From positions 558,001-622,000 of the forward strand of contig NTJI01000001.1 of NCBI GenBank assembly GCA_002307375.1: a DNA stretch of 64,000 nucleotides. The letters run 5' to 3'. Origin of the DNA: Lysobacteraceae bacterium NML93-0399. Lineage in GTDB: Bacteria; Pseudomonadota; Gammaproteobacteria; Xanthomonadales; Xanthomonadaceae. The notes beneath the pieces were generated by a model. That model did not search any database and was not told the origin of the DNA. It was given only the letters and a program-made list of their open reading frames with translations. The position numbers and the translations under genes were made by a program. Positions 41,346-54,423 of this stretch are shown here, in pieces; positions within the stretch are counted from its first letter, which is position 1; the number at the start of each line of letters is the position of its first letter.

Positions 41346-43196
41346 TCAGCGCGGTATCGCGAGATGCGATGCCTCGAGGATGCGACCGGGCCCACGCGGC
41401 GTCGTGACGATCACCGCATCGGCGGGCAATGCGCCCGTGCCGTCGAGGTGCGCGTCGACGCGGTCGAGCGCGCTGTAGACGTAGGGCAGCAGGGGCACGT
41501 ACCGGGCGGCGTAGTCGGGCAGCGCGAGAAAACCGTCGAAATGCTGGGCGTTGGCGACTTCCCACAGGCGCACGTCACGCCCTGCCGCACGTGCCCAGGC
41601 CGCGTACGGCGCACTGGTGAAGGCCACCGGGATCAGACCATCGTCGGCGCCGTGCACCACCACCACCGGCAGACCGGCGCGCGGCAGACCGACGCGGGTC
41701 TGCGCGATGCCTGCCTGGACGCGGCGCGCATCGGGACTGTCGCCGGTGGCGAGCGCGCGCAGGCACTGCAGTCCGGGCAGCAGCGGATCGGCGCCGGCCA
41801 TGCGCGTGTCGACCAGGCCGACGCCGGCGCCTGGCGGAATCCCGCTGCCGTCGCTCCACCAGGTTGCGCGTTCGAGCGCGGTCGCCGGGCGCGTTGCGCC
41901 GTCGGCGTCCTGCGCCGCGTACCGGAAACCGCAGGGATGCGTGTCCGCGTCGAAGCGACCGTAGGCCGAGGCGTAGGCTGCAGCAATGGCGCGCCAGAGG
42001 TCGAAGCCGGTCGACAGCGCGCCAGCACGCAATGCGCCGTCTGTCCAACCGTGTGCGCGCAGCGTCTCCAATGCGGAACGCGACTGCGCCGCGGTGTCTT
42101 CGCCCTCGACCAGACCGGCCTTGCGCAGCGATGCGCAGCGCTCGGTCCACAGCGGTGCGACCTGGGCGGTCAGCGGCGGCTGCGGCAGGTTGTCGAGCGC
42201 GAGCTGCGCGCACGGCATCAGCATCGCGGCTTCGGTGGTGTAGTCGTAGAGCGTGCGGGCGCCGGGCGCGTCGACATTCACGCTCGGTTCGCCGGCAACG
42301 ACCGCATCGAGCCAGTCGCCTTCGAGCTCGGCCGCGCGCAGCACGGCGCCCCCGCCGTTCGAGATGCCGACCGCGATCACGCGTGTGCTGTCGAAGTCGA
42401 AGGGCGCATCGTCCGGCCAGGCCTCGCCCAGCGCCTGCAGCGCGAATTCGGCCGCCTGGCGCACGTGCCGGCCCCAGTCGGCCTCGGGGTTGTCGCCCGA
42501 GTGCGCATGCTTGAAGGCGACGCCCTGCACGGCGCCCGTCGGCGCGAATACCGCACCCGCACCCGCACCGGCGCCAGCCGGCGTGCCGTCGGCCGAGATT
42601 CCGATCGCCGCATCGGCATCGAAGTAATCGGTGCCCGCGCCCTTGTCGGTGTAGGCGATCGCGCAGCCCTTCGGCAGGCCCCACGCACCGGCGACGGCAA
42701 TGCCGCCGTAGATGCCGCGCGATCCGGACGACGCGGTGACGACGATGCAGCCTCGCGCGCGATCGAATCCGTCGGGCACCTGCACCAGCACGCGATGCGG
42801 CTGCGATGCACCCGGCACCGTCGCCAGTGCGTGGAATTCGCGGCCCGGCACGTTCGCCAGGCTGCCGTAGAGCGTGCCGTAACCGCCGCCCGGCGCGAGA
42901 TCGGCAATGCCGCGCCAGTTCGACCACAGCGCGCGGCGCCGGATCTCGGCCGCATCGGGACGCTCGGGATCGGCGAAGGCAGGTGGCGTCATCGCCTGCA
43001 GCCCGGCCATGCCGAGACCGGCGGTCAGCAGGTCGTCGCCGTCACGATGCACGCTGATGCGCTGGGCGCTGAACATCGTCGCAGCGTCTCCCGAGGTTGA
43101 GGCGGACATGTCGCGCGACGGCGTACCGGCGCAGGCCGACAGCGCGATCGCGAGGGTGGCAAGGCACAGCGGCCTGAACATGCGGGTGGTCATCAT
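41346..43196 (-). CDS. 3-hydroxybutyrate oligomer hydrolase-like lipoprotein
   Basis: This 616-residue protein has a lipobox (LSACAG) and the full-length pattern of the D-(-)-3-hydroxybutyrate oligomer hydrolase family. Markers are PAFADPERPDAAEIRRRALWSNWRGI, GREFHALATVPG, YTDKGAGTDYFD, the nucleophile motif VGISNGGG and VVVHGADDGLIP. The family cleaves short PHB oligomers to monomers. A lipid anchor would place this one in the envelope, so it may act on external oligomers. No phaC, phaZ or bdh gene is near. The start is one of two adjacent ATGs. Confidence 0.85.
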   Translation of the reverse strand: MMTTRMFRPLCLATLAIALSACAGTPSRDMSASTSGDAATMFSAQRISVHRDGDDLLTAGLGMAGLQAMTPPAFADPERPDAAEIRRRALWSNWRGIADLAPGGGYGTLYGSLANVPGREFHALATVPGASQPHRVLVQVPDGFDRARGCIVVTASSGSRGIYGGIAVAGAWGLPKGCAIAYTDKGAGTDYFDADAAIGISADGTPAGAGAGAGAVFAPTGAVQGVAFKHAHSGDNPEADWGRHVRQAAEFALQALGEAWPDDAPFDFDSTRVIAVGISNGGGAVLRAAELEGDWLDAVVAGEPSVNVDAPGARTLYDYTTEAAMLMPCAQLALDNLPQPPLTAQVAPLWTERCASLRKAGLVEGEDTAAQSRSALETLRAHGWTDGALRAGALSTGFDLWRAIAAAYASAYGRFDADTHPCGFRYAAQDADGATRPATALERATWWSDGSGIPPGAGVGLVDTRMAGADPLLPGLQCLRALATGDSPDARRVQAGIAQTRVGLPRAGLPVVVVHGADDGLIPVAFTSAPYAAWARAAGRDVRLWEVANAQHFDGFLALPDYAARYVPLLPYVYSALDRVDAHLDGTGALPADAVIVTTPRGPGRILEASHLAIPR

Positions 43197-43327
43197 GCCG
43201 CCAACGCTAGCAGCGCGCCGGCGGGTGGCCATCGTACTTTGGTACCAGCCACGGATGGGGCGAGGGGTTGCTAAGGTGCGAAGCGCATCTTCAAGGGTGA
43301 ATCGAAAGCGCTGGCGCCCGGCCGTCT

Positions 43328-43376
43328 ACGAATCACGAATTACGAATCACCAATTACCAATCACGCATTACCAGTC
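43328..43376. repeat. Heptanucleotide tandem repeat ahead of a response regulator
   Basis: Seven units of AC(G/C)AAT(C/T) run without a break, with the last base alternating C/T so the period is also 14. Units 6 and 7 have drifted (ACGCATT, ACCAGTC). The array ends 9 nt before the ATG and fills the place of a ribosome-binding site. Confidence 0.88.
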
Positions 43377-43385
43377 ACCACCCGC

Positions 43386-44051
43386 ATGCCCAAACTCCTC
43401 ATCGCCGATGACCATCCGCTGTTCCGAGCCGCGCTGCGCGGCGCGGCGGCCGAGGTCGCGGCCGATGTGGTCACGCGCGAGGCGGAAACGCTCGACGGTG
43501 TTCTGTCGCGCCTGGAGGACGAAGACGATATCGACCTGGTGCTGCTGGATCTCCACATGCCCGGCAACCACGGCCTGGCCGGGCTGGCGGCGATCCGCGC
43601 ACAGTTCCCGGCCGTCGCGGTGGTGCTGGTGTCGGCGAACGAGGACCCTCTGGTCGTGCGGCGTGCGCTCGACCACGGCGTCGCCGGTTACATCCCCAAG
43701 AGCGCCGGCCTCGACGAGTTGCGCACCGCGATCGGCGCCGTGCTTGCCTGCGAGCAGTGGCTGCCGCCGACCTTGCGCGGTGCGGTGGCCCGCGCGCAGT
43801 CGACGCCCGAGGACACCGACCTCGCCGCGCGCCTGGCGAGTCTCACGCCGCAGCAGTTCCGGGTGCTGCGTCTGGTGGCCGAGGGCCTGCTCAACAAGCA
43901 GATCGCCGATCGGCTGGACGTGCAGGAACGCACGATCAAGGCGCACATGTCGGCGATCTTCGACAAGCTCGGCGCGCGCAATCGCACCCACGCCGGGGTC
44001 ATCCTGCGGGGCCTGGAAATCAGCGATCCGGCGCAGCGGGTCGCCGGCTGA
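43386..44051 (+). CDS. NarL/LuxR-family response regulator
   Basis: This 221-residue regulator has a receiver domain with acidic pair DDH at residues 8-10, phospho-acceptor Asp55 in LLDLHMPG, Ser83 and Lys105 in YIPKSAG. A C-terminal LuxR helix-turn-helix (LTPQQFRVLRLVAEGLLNKQIADRLDVQERTIKAHM) follows. It is therefore a complete DNA-binding regulator. No sensor kinase is adjacent, so it is an orphan here. Its stop abuts the stop of the convergent small lipoprotein gene with no gap. No Shine-Dalgarno is present; a heptad repeat occupies that position. Confidence 0.93.
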   Translation: MPKLLIADDHPLFRAALRGAAAEVAADVVTREAETLDGVLSRLEDEDDIDLVLLDLHMPGNHGLAGLAAIRAQFPAVAVVLVSANEDPLVVRRALDHGVAGYIPKSAGLDELRTAIGAVLACEQWLPPTLRGAVARAQSTPEDTDLAARLASLTPQQFRVLRLVAEGLLNKQIADRLDVQERTIKAHMSAIFDKLGARNRTHAGVILRGLEISDPAQRVAG

Positions 44052-44288
44052 TCAGTCCTGCGTGGTCCGTCGCAGCGGCGGATTGATCCATTCCACATCG
44101 AGTCCACGACGCCGCGCCTCGCGCTCCACGCGGGCGACGTAGGTGGCATCGGTGACGATGCGGGGCGCCGATGCCGTGGCGATACGCGGCGACACGGCCG
44201 GCGCCTGCGCGGTGCGCGGCGTCTGGCTGGCACAGGCGGCCAGCAGGCAGCTGGACGCGATGGCAGCGGTGCGGAGAAGTGACGACAT
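44052..44288 (-). CDS. Small lipoprotein of unknown function
   Basis: This 78-residue protein has a type II signal with lipobox LLAAC (Cys19). The mature part is Pro/Ala/Thr-rich and ends with YVARVEREARRRGLDVEWINPPLRR. I do not recognise a family. The last 30 residues look conserved in style, with an amphipathic helix and a WINPP motif. It is convergent with the response regulator, stop to stop. Confidence 0.65.
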   Translation of the reverse strand: MSSLLRTAAIASSCLLAACASQTPRTAQAPAVSPRIATASAPRIVTDATYVARVEREARRRGLDVEWINPPLRRTTQD

Positions 44289-44367
44289 GGCCGTAGCTCC
44301 GGTGCGGGGATCCCGCTCGGCGGGACCTGCCCTTGCCAGCGCTATACACCCGCGCGGCACAGCTGCA

Positions 44368-45456
44368 TCAGCCGCCGGTCGGCGGGTCCTGGGGCTGCCG
44401 ACGGACGGCGGCATTGCCGATGTCGCCCAGCTCGGCCAGCACCGCGGTCGCATAGCAGCCGGCGGGCAGAGAGAACGCCAGTTGCAGGCAGTCCGGCGCA
44501 GGACGCTGCCACTGCAGATCCCCCGACCGCAGCCGCGTCGCGCGACGCTCCTGCTTGAGCCCGGCGGCCTCAAGCCCCGCCCGCAGCGCCAGTGATTGCG
44601 CATCCTCGAGCGCGGCGATCTCGCGCGCATGCGCCGCGCCGGTGCTGCGCAGCGCTCCCCTGCCCCACAGCGGCGCGGTGGGATGGATGTCCTGCGCCGT
44701 GACGCGGCCGGCGAGTTCGGGGCTGGCCGGCTCCGGCCCGAACACGCTGCGGCTGCCGTCGAGCATCCAGACCTCGCCGTCCAGGCCCGTGTCCCAATCG
44801 CCTGCTTCCACACGCGCCGCAAGCACACGGTTGAACAGCGCCGAGCGCGCTGCCGAGAGCAGCATCGCCCGCTGCTCGCGGTCGATGCGCCGGCGTGGCG
44901 CGGCGAACATGCGCAGGGCCTTGTCGACATTGCCGCCGTCGTGTCCGAAGCGCTGTTCACCGAACGCGTTGGGCACGCCGCGCGTGGCGATGGTCTGCAG
45001 ACGCGCGTCGATCGCAGCGGCATCCCCCGCGACATCGCGCAATGTCAGCACGAAGCGATTGCCGGCCAGCGCGCCGCGCGGCAGTTTGCGCGCGTGACGC
45101 GCCTGCGCACGCACGCGCAGCGACTGGTGCGCACCGGCGCCCAGCGCCTCGAGCGCAGCGATGTCGGGCGCTTCGCGACCCGGCAGCTGCACGGTGAAGC
45201 GTTGCGTGGTCAGCGCGTGCCGGTCCTTGAGGCCGGCATAGCCGACGCTGCGTGCGTCCACGCCCGCCCACTGCGCGAGCAGGCGTGCAACGAACGCGGT
45301 GTTCATGCCGGACTTCTCGATCGTCAGCAGCAGGTGCTCGCCATTGCCGCTGGCCTCGAAGGCGTCGATCTCGTCGACGCGGAAATCCTCGGGGGTCTGC
45401 CGGATCGTCGCCGTCAGTACCGGGGCGCCGTGTGCGCTCGGCATTGTGCCACTCAT
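44368..45456 (-). CDS. truD: tRNA pseudouridine(13) synthase TruD
   Basis: This 362-residue enzyme isomerises U13 in tRNA-Glu. It has TPEDFRVDE at the N-terminus, the [14 protein letters not shown] block, and the catalytic Asp in [26 protein letters not shown] and [12 protein letters not shown] follow. ATG 45456 is 10 nt after the ispF stop. It ends the pyrG-to-truD run; surE, which commonly follows in xanthomonads, is not here. Confidence 0.95.
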   Translation of the reverse strand: MSGTMPSAHGAPVLTATIRQTPEDFRVDEIDAFEASGNGEHLLLTIEKSGMNTAFVARLLAQWAGVDARSVGYAGLKDRHALTTQRFTVQLPGREAPDIAALEALGAGAHQSLRVRAQARHARKLPRGALAGNRFVLTLRDVAGDAAAIDARLQTIATRGVPNAFGEQRFGHDGGNVDKALRMFAAPRRRIDREQRAMLLSAARSALFNRVLAARVEAGDWDTGLDGEVWMLDGSRSVFGPEPASPELAGRVTAQDIHPTAPLWGRGALRSTGAAHAREIAALEDAQSLALRAGLEAAGLKQERRATRLRSGDLQWQRPAPDCLQLAFSLPAGCYATAVLAELGDIGNAAVRRQPQDPPTGG

Positions 45457-45466
45457 GCGTGTGGGC

Positions 45467-45964
45467 TCAATCGGCCGACCGCACCAGCAGGCAGGCCGCC
45501 TGCGCGGCAATGCCTTCGCCGCGGCCGGTGAAGCCGAGCTTCTCGCTGGTCGTCGCCTTGACCGAGATGCAGTCGAGCGCGATGTCCAGATCATCGGCGA
45601 TCGTCTCGCGCATCGCCTGCGCATGCGGTCCGATCTTCGGGCGCTCGCAGATCACGGTGACATCGGCATTACCGACCCGCCAGCCACGCTCGGCCAGCAA
45701 TGTGTTGCAGTGGCGCAGCAGGGCGCGACTGTCGGCGCCCTTCCAGCGGTCGTCGGACGGCGGGAAATGCACGCCGATGTCGCCGAGCGCGAGCGCACCG
45801 AGCATCGCGTCGCACAGCGCGTGCAGCGCCACGTCGCCATCGCTGTGGGCGAGCACACCCTGCGTGTGCGGAATCCGAACGCCGCCGATCATCACGTGGT
45901 CGCCCTCGCCGAACGCGTGGACGTCGAATCCCTGGCCGATGCGGAAGGCGGGCGTGGTGGTCAT
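45467..45964 (-). CDS. ispF: 2-C-methyl-D-erythritol 2,4-cyclodiphosphate synthase
   Basis: This 165-residue trimeric zinc enzyme of the MEP isoprenoid pathway has the metal ligands Asp14 and His16 (GFDVHAF) and the [25 protein letters not shown] signature. [10 protein letters not shown] and [21 protein letters not shown] are also present. It is 80 nt after ispD and 10 nt before truD. Confidence 0.97.
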   Translation of the reverse strand: MTTTPAFRIGQGFDVHAFGEGDHVMIGGVRIPHTQGVLAHSDGDVALHALCDAMLGALALGDIGVHFPPSDDRWKGADSRALLRHCNTLLAERGWRVGNADVTVICERPKIGPHAQAMRETIADDLDIALDCISVKATTSEKLGFTGRGEGIAAQAACLLVRSAD

Positions 45965-46044
45965 GGCGCGGTGTTACTCCGGAACGGGCGGCAACGTGGC
46001 ACCGTCGGATGCACGTCTGCCACGAATACAGGTGGATGCCGCGC

Positions 46045-46734
46045 TCAGGCGCGGCGCGACAGCTCGAACTCGAAACGCGCGAGATCGGCCGGCGTGGTGA
46101 CCTTGAAGTTGTCCTCGCGGCCTTCGACCAGCAACGGACGTGCGCCCTGGCGCTCCATCGCCATCGCCTCGTCCGTCACCACGATGCCGTCGGCATCGGC
46201 CGCCTCCAGCGCACGGCCGAGTTGCAGACGGCGGAAGAGCTGAGGGGTCAGCGCGCGCCAGAGGTGCTCGCGCGGCTCGGTGCCGTCGATGCCGCCATCG
46301 TCGCCCGCGCGCTTGAGCGTGTCGCGCACCGGCGCGGCGAGGATGGCGCCGACCGGATCCATGCGGCCGCGTTCGAGCAGCGCATCGAGGTCGCTCGGAT
46401 GCAGGTTCGGCCGCGCAGCGTCGTGCACGAGCACGAAGTCGTCGGCGCGTACTGATTCGGGCAGCGCATGCAGACCCGACAGCACCGACGCCGCCCGCGT
46501 GTCGCCGCCGGCTGCCCGGATCAGCGGCTTGCCGTGCAGCGCGGCCTCGGGCAATGCCGGTGCGTCATCGGCGCCGAGCACCAGCACGACGCCGGCGATA
46601 CCGGCATGCGATGCGAGTGCGTCGAGCGTATGCGCCAGCAGGCTGCGGCCGCCGACTTCGAGAAACTGCTTGGGCACCTCGCCCCCGAAACGCAGGCCGC
46701 GCCCGGCCGCCGGCACGATCACCCAGACGCTCAC
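46045..46734 (-). CDS. ispD: 2-C-methyl-D-erythritol 4-phosphate cytidylyltransferase
   Basis: This 229-residue enzyme transfers CMP to MEP. It shows [25 protein letters not shown] at the N-terminus, VHDAARPNL, and the [18 protein letters not shown] and [15 protein letters not shown] blocks. Its ATG overlaps the ftsB stop by four bases. It works directly upstream of IspE and IspF in the pathway. Confidence 0.97.
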   Translation of the reverse strand: MSVWVIVPAAGRGLRFGGEVPKQFLEVGGRSLLAHTLDALASHAGIAGVVLVLGADDAPALPEAALHGKPLIRAAGGDTRAASVLSGLHALPESVRADDFVLVHDAARPNLHPSDLDALLERGRMDPVGAILAAPVRDTLKRAGDDGGIDGTEPREHLWRALTPQLFRRLQLGRALEAADADGIVVTDEAMAMERQGARPLLVEGREDNFKVTTPADLARFEFELSRRA

Positions 46735-47075
46735 GGGCTGCGCTCCCGGGCATCGGGGTCGAGCGCGTGCTCGGCCGGAAGCGGCGCGATGCGCACATCG
46801 TCGACGACGCGGTAGAAGGTCTCGCCGGGCTTGATCATGCCCAGCTCACCGCGCGCGCGTTCCTCGATCGCCGCCTCGCCGGACTTGAGATCGGCGACTT
46901 CGGCGGCGAGCGCATCGTTGCGCTGCTGCAGGCCTTCGTTCTGGCGCGCCTGCGCCTCGACGCGGCCACGCAGTTCCTCGACCTGCTCGGTGCCGCCCAC
47001 GCCGAACCACAGCCGGTACTGCAGCCACGCGAGCAACGTGGCCAGGACCAGCATCAAGACCAGCAAGGCGCGCAT
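46731..47075 (-). CDS. ftsB: Cell division protein FtsB
   Basis: This 114-residue bitopic protein links FtsL and FtsQ in the divisome. A single N-terminal membrane segment (residues about 3-20) is followed by a periplasmic coiled coil ([35 protein letters not shown]). The conserved [20 protein letters not shown] ends the core. It lies between eno and ispD, the order found in many gammaproteobacteria, and is coupled to ispD by an ATGA overlap. Confidence 0.95.
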   Translation of the reverse strand: MRALLVLMLVLATLLAWLQYRLWFGVGGTEQVEELRGRVEAQARQNEGLQQRNDALAAEVADLKSGEAAIEERARGELGMIKPGETFYRVVDDVRIAPLPAEHALDPDARERSP

Positions 47076-47094
47076 CGACGATGTTCCGGAACGG

Positions 47095-48945
<1,851 letters not shown>

Positions 48946-48946
<1 letters not shown>

Positions 48947-49125
48947 CACGATTTCGAGCTTGCCCGACGCGCTTGCGCTTCGTCGTCGGAGAGTTCAGAT
49001 GGAGCGTCGTTCGCCTGGCTGGCAACAGCCGGGCCCTTCTCCGCAGGCGACACCGCATTGCGGGCGCTGCGGAAGGCCAGCCCGATCGCCAATGCACACA
49101 TCACCAGCGCCACCAGCCAGGGCAC
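48946..49125 (-). CDS. Small single-span membrane protein, unknown
   Basis: This 59-residue frame starts with GTG 49125, 8 nt after the kdsA stop. It begins with a hydrophobic helix (PWLVALVMCALAIGLAF) and continues with a polar, partly acidic tail (SELSDDEAQARR). Its TGA overlaps the ATG of the next gene by one base, good evidence of coupled translation. No family is recognised. An internal ATG at 49101 would leave too short a membrane segment. Confidence 0.55.
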
Positions 49126-49133
49126 CCAGCCGC

Positions 49134-51679
<2,546 letters not shown>

Positions 51680-51848
51680 CTACAGGCTGCGGGCGGCGGG
51701 CGCCCGGGCGGTGCGTGCGGTGCGTCGGACGGCAGACAGGTCAGAGCCTGGCGTGACGCGCTGCAACGCTCCGAATATGCGTCATTTGTGCGCAGTTCCG
51801 CGGCGATCGCGCCCGACCGTCCAGCCCGCGTCCAGGCTGCTCTCACAG

Positions 51849-51877
51849 CAGAACGCCCCGGCATCCGGGGCGTTCTG
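51849..51877 (-). terminator. 13-bp hairpin after the Ala-rich gene
   Basis: A perfect 13-bp stem (CAGAACGCCCCGG and complement) with a 3-nt loop lies 23 nt after the minus-strand Ala-rich gene. It has no strong T-run, so it is a probable rather than certain terminator. Confidence 0.6.
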
Positions 51878-51900
51878 GGTCACGCATGCGCCGGTGGGGC

Positions 51901-52197
51901 TCAGGCCGGATCTTCCTCTTCCTCTTCGACCTGGGTCACCGGCTCTTCGGCGGTCTGCGCGGCTTCGGCCTGCGCGTCATAGGCCTCGTTGACCGCGTCG
52001 GACGCGTAATCGGCATTGCCGGCGGCCGCCTCTGCGGCCTGCGCCGAAGCTTCGGCGGTCTGCGCAGCCTGCTCGGCCTGCTGGGCGGCGATTTCGGCAT
52101 CGCGGGCCTGCTGTTCGATCGAGGCGTCCTGCGCGAAGGCAGGCGCGGCGAAAGCGGTGGCGACGATGGCGGCGAACAGCACGTTGCGGGTCTTCAT
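51901..52197 (-). CDS. Ala-rich exported coiled-coil protein with acidic tail
   Basis: This 98-residue protein has a textbook signal peptide (MKTRNVLFAAIVATAFAAPAFA, residues 1-22). The mature part is dominated by Ala, Gln and Glu (IEQQARDAEIAAQQAEQAAQTAEASAQ as separate heptads), predicting a long helix or coiled coil, and ends in an acidic run VEEEEEDPA. No family is recognised; the composition recalls small periplasmic helical proteins. It is divergent from parE, with a LacI-type palindrome between them. Confidence 0.72.
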   Translation of the reverse strand: MKTRNVLFAAIVATAFAAPAFAQDASIEQQARDAEIAAQQAEQAAQTAEASAQAAEAAAGNADYASDAVNEAYDAQAEAAQTAEEPVTQVEEEEEDPA

Positions 52198-52378
52198 GGG
52201 AACGCTCCTCGACAATGCGAAAGGGGGTGCAGTGAACCGGATTGCAAACCACCCGCGCGGCGCTGCGGGTGAAAGGTGTCGGCAGAACTGCACCGACGCC
52301 CCGAACCTAGCCAGCGCCACCCGGCCCGGTACTGAACAACGGGGGGCTTACACGGGCTGCACGAGCGGATAACGGCGT

Positions 52379-52392
52379 TGCAAGCGCTTACA
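52379..52392. promoter_or_regulatory. LacI/GalR-type operator
   Basis: TGCAAGCGCTTACA fits the LacI-family consensus TGnAAnCGnTTnCA at every fixed position. It lies between the divergent Ala-rich gene (182 nt) and parE (104 nt). No LacI-family gene is in the window. Confidence 0.5.
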
Positions 52393-52496
52393 TCGCGTCG
52401 TGACGCGGATCGCGCCGGCATGGGCCGGCATCGGTGCCCGGATCGGCGCTGCGGCAATTCCTTTAACATGCGCCGATTCCCGCCGTGCAGCCTCGA

Positions 52497-54386
52497 ATGA
52501 ACACCCGTTACAACGCCGCCGACATCGAAGTTCTCTCCGGCCTGGATCCGGTCAAGCGCCGCCCGGGCATGTACACCGACACCGCCCGCCCCAATCACCT
52601 GGCGCAGGAAGTCATCGACAACGCGGTCGACGAGGCGCTGGCCGGTCACGCGCGCCAGATCGAAGTGACGCTGTACAAGGACGGCAGCTGCGAGGTGTCC
52701 GATGACGGCCGCGGCATGCCGGTCGACATCCACCCCGAGGAAAAGGTGCCGGGCGTGGAGCTGATCCTCACCCGCCTGCACGCGGGCGGAAAGTTCAGCA
52801 ACAAGAACTACACCTTCAGCGGCGGCCTGCACGGCGTGGGCGTGAGCGTGGTCAATGCGCTCTCGACGCTGGTCGAGGTGCACATCAAGCGCGAAGGGCA
52901 GGAGCACCGCATCACCTTCCGCGACGGCGACCGTGCCACGCCGCTGGAAGTCGTCGGCACGGTAGGCAAGAAGAACACCGGCACCCGCGTGCGCTTCTGG
53001 GCTGACCCGAAGTATTTCGACAGCCCGAAGTTCAGCGTGCGCGCCCTGCGCCACCTGCTGCGCGCCAAGGCCGTGCTGTGCCCGGGCCTGACCGTGACCC
53101 TGCTCGACGAGGCGACCGGCGAGCGCGACCAGTGGCTGTTCGAGGACGGCCTGCGCGATTACCTCAAGGGCGAGCTCGCCGAGCGCGAACTGCTGCCGCC
53201 GGAACTGTTCGTCGGCGCGCTCAAGAAAGACACCGAGACCGTCGACTGGGCGGTCGCCTGGGTCGTCGAGGGCGAGCTGGTGCAGGAGAGCTACGTCAAT
53301 CTGATTCCGACCGCGCAGCACGGCACCCACGTCAACGGCCTGCGCACCGGTTTCACCGACGCGCTGCGCGAGTTCTGTGACTTCCGCAATCTGTTGCCGC
53401 GCGGCGTGAAGCTGGCGCCCGAAGACGTCTGGGACCGCGTCGCCTTCGTGCTGTCGATGAAGATGACCGACCCGCAGTTCTCCGGCCAGACCAAGGAGCG
53501 GCTGTCGTCGCGCCAGGCCGCGGGATTCGTCGAAGGCGCCGCGCACGATGCCTTCAGCCTGTGGCTCAACCAGCACGTCGAACTCGGCGAGAAGATCGCC
53601 CAGCTCGCGATCGACCGCGCCAGCGCGCGGCTCAAGACCGAAAAGCAGATCGTCCGCAAGAAGGTCACGCAGGGCCCGGCCCTGCCGGGCAAGCTGGCCG
53701 ACTGCATCAGCCAGGATCTCTCGCGGACCGAACTGTTCCTGGTCGAGGGCGATTCGGCCGGCGGCAGCGCCAAGCAGGCGCGCGACAAGGATTTCCAGGC
53801 GATCCTTCCCCTTCGCGGCAAGATCCTCAACACCTGGGAAGTGGCGAGCACGACCGTGCTCGGCTCCGAAGAAGTGCACAACCTGGCGGTCGCCATCGGC
53901 TGCGACCCGGGCAAGGAGGACATCTCCGGCCTGCGCTACGGCAAGGTGGTGATCCTGGCCGACGCCGACTCCGACGGTCTGCACATCGCCACGCTGCTGT
54001 GCGCACTGTTCCTGCGTCATTTCCCGGCGCTGGTCGCGGCCGGCAACATCTTCGTGGCGATGCCGCCGCTGTTCCGCGTCGACGTGGGCAAGCAGGTGTT
54101 CTACGCGCTGGACGAGGAAGAAAAGCGCTTGCTGCTGGAGAAGATCGAGCGCGAAAAGCTCAAGGGCCAGGTCAATGTGACCCGCTTCAAGGGCCTGGGC
54201 GAAATGAATCCCTCGCAGCTGCGTGAGTCGGCGATCCATCCCGACACCCGCCGCCTGGTGCAGCTGACCGTGGACGACGACGTGCAGACGCGGTCGCTGG
54301 TCGACATGCTGCTGGCCAAGAAGCGTGCGTCCGACCGCAAGGCGTGGCTGGAAACCAAGGGCGATCTGGCGACGCTCGAAGTCTGA
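52497..54386 (+). CDS. parE: DNA topoisomerase IV subunit B
   Basis: This 629-residue ATPase subunit drives decatenation of replicated chromosomes. The GHKL domain has IEVLSGLDPVKRRPGMYTD, EVIDNAVDEALAG and GGLHGVGVSVVNAL. The TOPRIM domain has LFLVEGDSAGGSAKQARD and ILADADSDGLHI. Length fits ParE, not the longer GyrB. TTTAACAT about 30 nt upstream may contain the -10. parC is not in the window. Confidence 0.97.
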   Translation: MNTRYNAADIEVLSGLDPVKRRPGMYTDTARPNHLAQEVIDNAVDEALAGHARQIEVTLYKDGSCEVSDDGRGMPVDIHPEEKVPGVELILTRLHAGGKFSNKNYTFSGGLHGVGVSVVNALSTLVEVHIKREGQEHRITFRDGDRATPLEVVGTVGKKNTGTRVRFWADPKYFDSPKFSVRALRHLLRAKAVLCPGLTVTLLDEATGERDQWLFEDGLRDYLKGELAERELLPPELFVGALKKDTETVDWAVAWVVEGELVQESYVNLIPTAQHGTHVNGLRTGFTDALREFCDFRNLLPRGVKLAPEDVWDRVAFVLSMKMTDPQFSGQTKERLSSRQAAGFVEGAAHDAFSLWLNQHVELGEKIAQLAIDRASARLKTEKQIVRKKVTQGPALPGKLADCISQDLSRTELFLVEGDSAGGSAKQARDKDFQAILPLRGKILNTWEVASTTVLGSEEVHNLAVAIGCDPGKEDISGLRYGKVVILADADSDGLHIATLLCALFLRHFPALVAAGNIFVAMPPLFRVDVGKQVFYALDEEEKRLLLEKIEREKLKGQVNVTRFKGLGEMNPSQLRESAIHPDTRRLVQLTVDDDVQTRSLVDMLLAKKRASDRKAWLETKGDLATLEV

Positions 54387-54392
54387 GCCGTC

Positions 54393-54412
54393 CCGCCCGC
54401 GTGCGCGGGCGG
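54393..54412. terminator. Hairpin between convergent parE and MFS genes
   Basis: A perfect 8-bp GC-only stem CCGCCCGC/GCGGGCGG with a GTGC loop fills the 37-nt gap. It lacks a T-run. Confidence 0.45.
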
Positions 54413-54423
54413 CGACCGGTGGC

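Noticed and set aside
43328..43376. CRISPR array
   Set aside because: Units are only 7 nt and contiguous without spacers.
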